From JAOUGY01 sp050329955 (lineage in GTDB: Bacteria; Actinomycetota; Acidimicrobiia; Spongiisociales; ZC4RG35): a stretch of DNA of 8,487 bases. Every line of letters starts with the position of its first letter. Within the stretch, counting starts at the first letter, position 1. Shown here piece by piece: positions 5,682 through 8,487 of this stretch. The position numbers were made by a program, and so were the translations under genes. The notes below the pieces were generated by a model. That model had not been told where the DNA came from, did no database searches, and saw nothing but the letters and a program-made list of their open reading frames with translations. The stretch is from the NCBI GenBank assembly GCA_050329955.1, contig JBHJOH010000028.1, positions 1 to 8,487 on the forward strand, read 5' to 3'.

Positions 5682-6905
5682 ATGTGGTGTCGGCTGATCG
5701 GTGCGCTGTTGCTGGGAGTGATGGCCGCCTGCGGCTCATCGGAGCCGGCCGGCCTCCCGGCACCGTCGTCGGTGGAATCGTCCAGCACCGACCCGGCGCC
5801 GACCGAGACGACGGCCGTCACCCCAATCCCGGACGCCGCCGACCTCGAACAGACTCTCGCCACCATCCTGGAGCGGTACCCCGCGCCCGGAGCGCTCGCG
5901 CTCGTCGCCATCGGCGGCGAGCGCCTGGCCGGGTGGTCCGGCACGGCCGACATCGACGGGAGGCCGATCACGTCCGACACCCGGTTCCGCATCGCCAGCA
6001 TCACCAAGCCGATCACCGCCGTACTGGTGCTCGATGCCGTGCAACGAGGCGAATTGTCGCTCGACGACCGCGTGAACGATCTGGTGCCCGGCCTACTCGC
6101 CGAGGACCCACCCGTCACCGTGCGCATGCTGCTCGAACACACGAGCGGGATCTTCGACGAGACGAACAACCTCGACATCATCGACGACATCGCACTGCTC
6201 ACAGACCCCGACCAGATCGCCGAGGCCAACGAACTGGCAGCCCGCTACACCGCCGGTGAGCAGGTTCTCGTTCCCGACTCCCTGCTCGTGGCGCTGGCCG
6301 AGGCGCACGGTCGCGACTTCCCGGCGGGCACCGACTACTCCTACAGCAACATGAACTACCAGGTGGCCGCAATCGTCCTCGACGCTGTCACCGGACAACC
6401 GATCGCCGAGCTCCTGGGGGAACGGATCGTGGAACCGCTCAGCCTCGACCACACGACGCTTGCGCCACCGGACCTCGCCTCGCCCGAATTCCGGGGCTAT
6501 GGCACGAACGTCGACGACGGATCGCTGGTCGACATCACCGACGACCTTGCGCTCGCCGGGAACGGCGCGAGCGGCGGTGTGATCTCGACGGCCGATGAAC
6601 TCGTCACGATGATGCAGGCGATCGTGGGCGGCGACCTGCTCACCCAACAGCTGCGCACCGAGATGCGCTCCCCGACCGACCTGTCGCACGGCACGTACGG
6701 CCTCGGACTCGGCACCTATCGCCTGACCTGCGGCACCTTCTACGGGCACGAGGGAGGCATGAACGGGACGGCGTCGATCGCGCTCGTGTCCGACGACGGA
6801 GCCAGCGCAGTGGTCGTCGCTCTCAACCTGCGTGGCGGCACCGATCCGAGAATGCCGGCACTTGCCGACGACCTGCTCTGCCCGGCACTTCAGTCCTCGA
6901 GGTGA
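5682..6905 (+). CDS. S12-family serine hydrolase lipoprotein (beta-lactamase/DD-peptidase fold)
   Basis: The product has 407 residues. ATG at 5682 starts a lipoprotein signal peptide: R4, the hydrophobic core LIGALLLGVM and a lipobox ending at C17 (MAAC), followed by a Ser/Thr/Pro-rich linker to about residue 45. The protein should be anchored outside the cytoplasmic membrane. The catalytic domain has all three motifs of penicillin-binding-type serine enzymes: S106-I-T-K109 (nucleophile and base), Y221-S-N223, and H356-E-G358 in place of KTG, as in class C-like esterases and R61-type D-Ala-D-Ala carboxypeptidases. The substrate (peptidoglycan peptide, beta-lactam, D-amino-acid peptide or ester) cannot be decided, and resistance should not be inferred. 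AGAAGG abuts the ATG with no spacing, a poor ribosome binding site. A 6-bp dyad CCTGGC/GCCAGG (5644-5660) lies 21 nt upstream. The frame is also open upstream to 5220, joining pseudogene sequence, but the internal signal peptide argues for this start. It is the only intact gene in the islet. Confidence 0.88.
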   Translation: MWCRLIGALLLGVMAACGSSEPAGLPAPSSVESSSTDPAPTETTAVTPIPDAADLEQTLATILERYPAPGALALVAIGGERLAGWSGTADIDGRPITSDTRFRIASITKPITAVLVLDAVQRGELSLDDRVNDLVPGLLAEDPPVTVRMLLEHTSGIFDETNNLDIIDDIALLTDPDQIAEANELAARYTAGEQVLVPDSLLVALAEAHGRDFPAGTDYSYSNMNYQVAAIVLDAVTGQPIAELLGERIVEPLSLDHTTLAPPDLASPEFRGYGTNVDDGSLVDITDDLALAGNGASGGVISTADELVTMMQAIVGGDLLTQQLRTEMRSPTDLSHGTYGLGLGTYRLTCGTFYGHEGGMNGTASIALVSDDGASAVVVALNLRGGTDPRMPALADDLLCPALQSSR

Positions 6906-7102
6906 GGGGTGGTGGCGGTTGGTGGCCATGGTGTGCCAGCGCTCCCGCGCAATCTCCTCCGAGCAGTCCGCGAGACACAGTGGCTCGATCAGGGTGCGAC
7001 TCGAGGCGTTCGCGACACCTGCGCGACACGAAGCCGAGAGTGGGTCGAGGGGTGGAGATCCTCAACACCGCGATTCGCCCGAGATCACGGGCGATTGAGG
7101 GA
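6906..7102. other. short non-coding stretch between hydrolase and tRNA
   Basis: No gene is recognised in these 197 bp. It contains an imperfect direct repeat of GCGACAC (near 7012 and 7022) and the hairpin at 7073-7094. Confidence 0.4.
7073..7094 (-). terminator. hairpin downstream of tRNA-Asn, possible terminator
   Basis: TCGCCCG (7073-7079) and CGGGCGA (7088-7094) form a perfect 7-bp stem with an 8-nt loop, 9 nt beyond the tRNA 3' end. No T run follows on the minus strand. It could end the tRNA transcript or the convergent hydrolase transcript. Confidence 0.4.
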
Positions 7103-7139
7103 GCTCCGGGGGTGAGACTTGAACTCACAACCTACGGAT
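7103..7139 (-). repeat. tRNA-Asn 3' half, right copy of the att-like repeat
   Basis: This is the part of the intact tRNA gene duplicated at 5082-5118 (36 of 37 identical). It begins at the anticodon loop and ends one base past the discriminator base, a common extent for integrase attachment sites. Confidence 0.85.
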
Positions 7140-7176
7140 TAACAGTCCGTTGCTCTGCCAATTGAGCTACCCCGGA
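7104..7176 (-). tRNA. tRNA-Asn (anticodon GTT)
   Basis: The 73-nt gene folds as a complete cloverleaf on the minus strand. The acceptor strand TCCGGGG pairs with CCCCGGA, the D arm is GCTC-AATTGGCA-GAGC, and the anticodon arm is ACGGA-CTGTTAA-TCCGT with anticodon GTT. The T arm is GTGAG-TTCAAGT-CTCAC and the discriminator base is G. The 3' CCA is not encoded (the next bases are CTC), so it is added after transcription. Its 3' half is repeated about 2 kb away at 5082-5118, suggesting it served as an integration site. Confidence 0.95.
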
Positions 7177-7205
7177 AGGCGCGCGAGCCATCCCGCGCAG
7201 GCGGC

Positions 7206-7211
7206 ATGTTA
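7206..7211 (-). promoter_or_regulatory. candidate -10 element of tRNA-Asn
   Basis: TAACAT on the minus strand fits TAnnnT and would start transcription about 23 nt before the mature tRNA. The -35 position (near 7229-7234, TTCTTC) is weak. Confidence 0.35.
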
Positions 7212-7282
7212 CTACCCGTCGACCGCGAGAAGAATCGATTGAGGGGTGATCAGAACGAATCCGACGCTGCCAGAATGGCGGG

Positions 7283-7522
7283 ATGAAGTTCCGAGCAGGG
7301 TTGATCGTCGGGGCCGCTGTCGGGTACGTGCTCGGCGCCAGGGCGGGGCGCCAGCGCTACGAGCAGATCAAGCGACTCACCGGTGAGGCCCGCAAGCACC
7401 CGGCGATAGCCCAGGTGGTGTCGCAGGCAACCGGTGTCACCGATCTGGCCCGCAACGCCGTCGCCGGCGGGCTCGAAGTGGGCTCGGGCAGACTTCGCAG
7501 AGTCGCCGACGCCGCCGAGTGA
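7283..7522 (+). CDS. small YtxH-like membrane protein of unknown function
   Basis: The product has 79 residues. It begins MKFRAGLIVGAAVGYVLGAR, one glycine-rich hydrophobic helix, followed by AGRQRYEQI and a basic amphipathic tail. The GYVLGARAGRxRYEQI signature is, to my knowledge, common in short actinobacterial proteins annotated as YtxH-domain or hypothetical. It likely sits in the membrane with the tail in the cytoplasm, and no function is established. There is no clear ribosome binding site. CAGAAT (7271-7276) ends 6 nt before the ATG, so transcription may start at or very near the start codon (leaderless). It is divergent from tRNA-Asn and convergent with the toxin gene, the two stop codons lying 1 nt apart (7522 and 7524). 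Confidence 0.75.
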   Translation: MKFRAGLIVGAAVGYVLGARAGRQRYEQIKRLTGEARKHPAIAQVVSQATGVTDLARNAVAGGLEVGSGRLRRVADAAE

Positions 7523-7523
7523 C

Positions 7524-7916
7524 TCAGACCAGCAGCTCGTAGTCCACACCCAGGGCTTCGTAGGTCCTCGCCGCCCGGCGATCGCGAGTGAGCAGACGGC
7601 ATCCGCCGGCTGCAGCCGTGAGACCGATGAGGCCGTCGTAGACCGCCCCTCCGGATACCCCCGCCCCGACGAGCCGACGGATCGTCTCCCCCATCGAGGA
7701 CGTTTGAGCCATCTCGAGAGGAGCCAACCGCTCGAGTACCACTTCTGAGGCGAGGCGACTGTCAACGCCTCCCGGCATGCGAGTCAACACCGAGTACGAC
7801 TCCAGGAGCGCCTGCGATGGAACCATCGCGCCCTCGAGGAGGTATCGACAGTCCTCGTGGGCATCGTGCCACTGCAGCAGCGCCGGGACGATCACACTGG
7901 TGTCGACGGCCCTCAC
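7524..7916 (-). CDS. vapC: VapC-type PIN-domain toxin ribonuclease
   Basis: The product has 130 residues, the usual size of a single PIN domain. Four acidic residues of the metal-binding nuclease site are in place: D5 in VDTSV, E39 in LLESYSVLTR, D94 in YDGLIGLTAA and D112 in LLTRDRRA. PIN toxins cut RNA (often tRNA or rRNA) with Mg2+ or Mn2+ and are neutralised by a cognate antitoxin; the target here is unknown. The GTG start (7916-7914) overlaps the antitoxin stop (7915-7913) in a 4-nt GTGA overlap, so translation is probably coupled. That fixes the start and supports a working pair. All active-site residues remain, so it looks functional. Confidence 0.9.
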   Translation of the reverse strand: MRAVDTSVIVPALLQWHDAHEDCRYLLEGAMVPSQALLESYSVLTRMPGGVDSRLASEVVLERLAPLEMAQTSSMGETIRRLVGAGVSGGAVYDGLIGLTAAAGGCRLLTRDRRAARTYEALGVDYELLV

Positions 7917-8158
7917 CGACGGGTGCGTTCCAACGCACGGCGGACATCGTCGTCGGTCATGGGAGAGACGTCCCCGTCCGCGGCGATCACGGCACCTTCA
8001 TCCGTCACCACTTTGCGGGCAGCGATGGGCGAGGGTTTCATCTCGATCACGCCGTCGACTTCGATGATGTCCAGCTCGGAACCGCCGACCAGGCCGAGGC
8101 GGTCTCTCATCGCTTTCGGCACGACGACGCGCCCGGCACTGTCAATGGTAGAACGCAT
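7913..8158 (-). CDS. vapB: AbrB/SpoVT-family (VapB-type) antitoxin
   Basis: The product has 81 residues. Residues 1-45 form a swapped-hairpin AbrB domain (MRSTIDSAGRVVVPKAMRDR then LGL and ELDIIEVDGVIEMKP), which dimerises to bind DNA. The tail from about 46 to 81, ending MTDDDVRRALERTRR, should wrap and inhibit the PIN toxin encoded directly downstream. Antitoxins of this kind repress their own operon. A perfect 11-bp inverted repeat lies across the start of the gene. There is no ribosome binding site; instead a -10 element sits 7 nt before the ATG, pointing to a leaderless mRNA. Only 39 nt separate the ATG from the stop codon of the upstream sigma factor gene. Confidence 0.9.
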   Translation of the reverse strand: MRSTIDSAGRVVVPKAMRDRLGLVGGSELDIIEVDGVIEMKPSPIAARKVVTDEGAVIAADGDVSPMTDDDVRRALERTRR

Positions 8159-8177
8159 ACCATCGATTCTACCATTG
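8143..8177. promoter_or_regulatory. operator-like inverted repeat across the antitoxin start codon
   Basis: CAATGGTAGAA (8143-8153) and TTCTACCATTG (8167-8177) are perfect 11-bp reverse complements with a 13-nt spacer. One arm overlaps the -10 element and the other lies in codons 2-6 of vapB, so the start codon sits in the spacer. It is the likely binding site of the VapB or VapBC complex. Confidence 0.75.
8166..8171 (-). promoter_or_regulatory. vapBC -10 element, predicted leaderless start
   Basis: TAGAAT on the minus strand (8171-8166) is a near-perfect -10. Seven nt follow before the A of the ATG at 8158, so transcription would start at the start codon itself. No good -35 element is seen 16-18 bp upstream. 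Confidence 0.6.
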
Positions 8178-8197
8178 GCCGTCCCAGATGAGAGAGG

Positions 8198-8487
8198 TCA
8201 CTCCCGGAGGAAGTCCTCGAGCTTGCGGGAGTTGTTGGGGTGACGCAGTTTGGCGAGCGCTTTCGTCTCGAGCTGACGGATCCGTTCCCGGGTGACGTTG
8301 AAGTGGTCGCCCACCTCCTCGAGCGTGCGAACCCGACCGTCTTCGAGCCCGAAGCGCATGATGAGTACCTGACGCTCGCGTTCGTTGAGGTTTTCGAGGG
8401 CGTGGGCCAGGTAGCCCTGCAGCAGCCGGAAGGTGGCGGCCTCCACCGGTACCTCGGCGGTGCCGTCCTCCACGAAGTCCCCCAACG
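8198..8487 (-). CDS. rpoD: principal sigma-70 factor (RpoD/SigA type), C-terminal part
   Basis: The visible 96 residues are the C-terminus of a primary-type sigma factor; the start lies beyond the right edge. The frame opens at LGDFVEDGTAEVP (end of region 3), continues through region 4.1, LNERERQVLIMRFGLEDG, and into the region 4.2 helix-turn-helix, TLEEVGDHFNVTRERIRQLE, which reads the -35 element. It ends KALAKLRHPNNSRKLEDFLRE and a TGA. This matches housekeeping or group 2 sigma factors and not the shorter ECF type; which of the first two it is cannot be settled without the N-terminal regions. The TTG at 8485 is an internal Leu codon, not a start. The 39-nt gap to vapB contains the vapBC promoter and no terminator, so read-through into vapBC is possible. 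Confidence 0.93.
   Translation of the reverse strand, partial: LGDFVEDGTAEVPVEAATFRLLQGYLAHALENLNERERQVLIMRFGLEDGRVRTLEEVGDHFNVTRERIRQLETKALAKLRHPNNSRKLEDFLRE

Larger units (their letters stand above)
5082..7139. mobile_element. candidate tRNA-Asn-bounded islet of about 2 kb (no integrase seen)
   Basis: Two direct repeats of 37 bp, offset by 2021 bp, bound this segment. The intact tRNA-Asn is at the right with its 3' end facing into the segment, and the orphan 3' fragment is at the far left, the geometry made by tyrosine-recombinase integration into a tRNA 3' end. Between them lie a decayed SRPBCC-like pseudogene and an intact serine hydrolase lipoprotein gene. There is no integrase, excisionase or transposase, so it is either a deletion remnant or mobilised in trans. 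Simple duplication of a tRNA fragment is the alternative. Confidence 0.45.

Overview
The window is GC-rich, gene-dense DNA with GTG and TTG starts, at least one candidate leaderless transcript, an actinobacterial-type YtxH-like small protein and a SigA/RpoD-type sigma factor. This fits a high-GC actinobacterium. The reading of an Acidimicrobiia-like lineage is only an inference, drawn from the glycosyltransferase N-terminus at the left edge and the overall style.

Layout. At the left edge (1-76, minus) is the start of a probable glycosyltransferase, cut off inside a G10/C10 homopolymer. Next on the minus strand is a soluble two-PAS sensor histidine kinase (299-1777), which carries a 2.5-copy 30-bp GC-rich tandem repeat inside its second PAS domain. 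A short divergent promoter region separates it from an EntS-like MFS exporter (1986-3239, plus). About 310 bp of non-coding DNA follows, with a hairpin after the exporter and a dyad overlapping a candidate -10 element. Then comes a ferric-reductase-type membrane flavocytochrome (3554-5041, plus) with an unusual extra C-terminal membrane segment.

From 5082 to 7139 lies a candidate integrated islet of about 2 kb. Its right end is an intact tRNA-Asn(GTT) gene (7104-7176, minus). Its left end is a 37-bp copy (36/37 identical) of the 3' half of that tRNA, the pattern left by integration into a tRNA gene. The islet holds a frameshifted, truncated pseudogene of an SRPBCC/START-like protein and an intact S12-family serine hydrolase lipoprotein. 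No integrase is visible.

To the right are a YtxH-like small membrane protein (7283-7522, plus), a VapBC-type toxin-antitoxin pair (7524-8158, minus) with a perfect 11-bp inverted repeat over its start and a candidate leaderless promoter, and the C-terminal part of a housekeeping-type sigma-70 factor (8198-8487, minus, running off the edge).

The genes do not form one pathway. The exporter and flavocytochrome could both relate to iron or redox, but that is inference. The most notable parts are the tRNA-bounded islet, the in-frame tandem repeat in the kinase, and the compact vapBC control region just behind the sigma factor gene.
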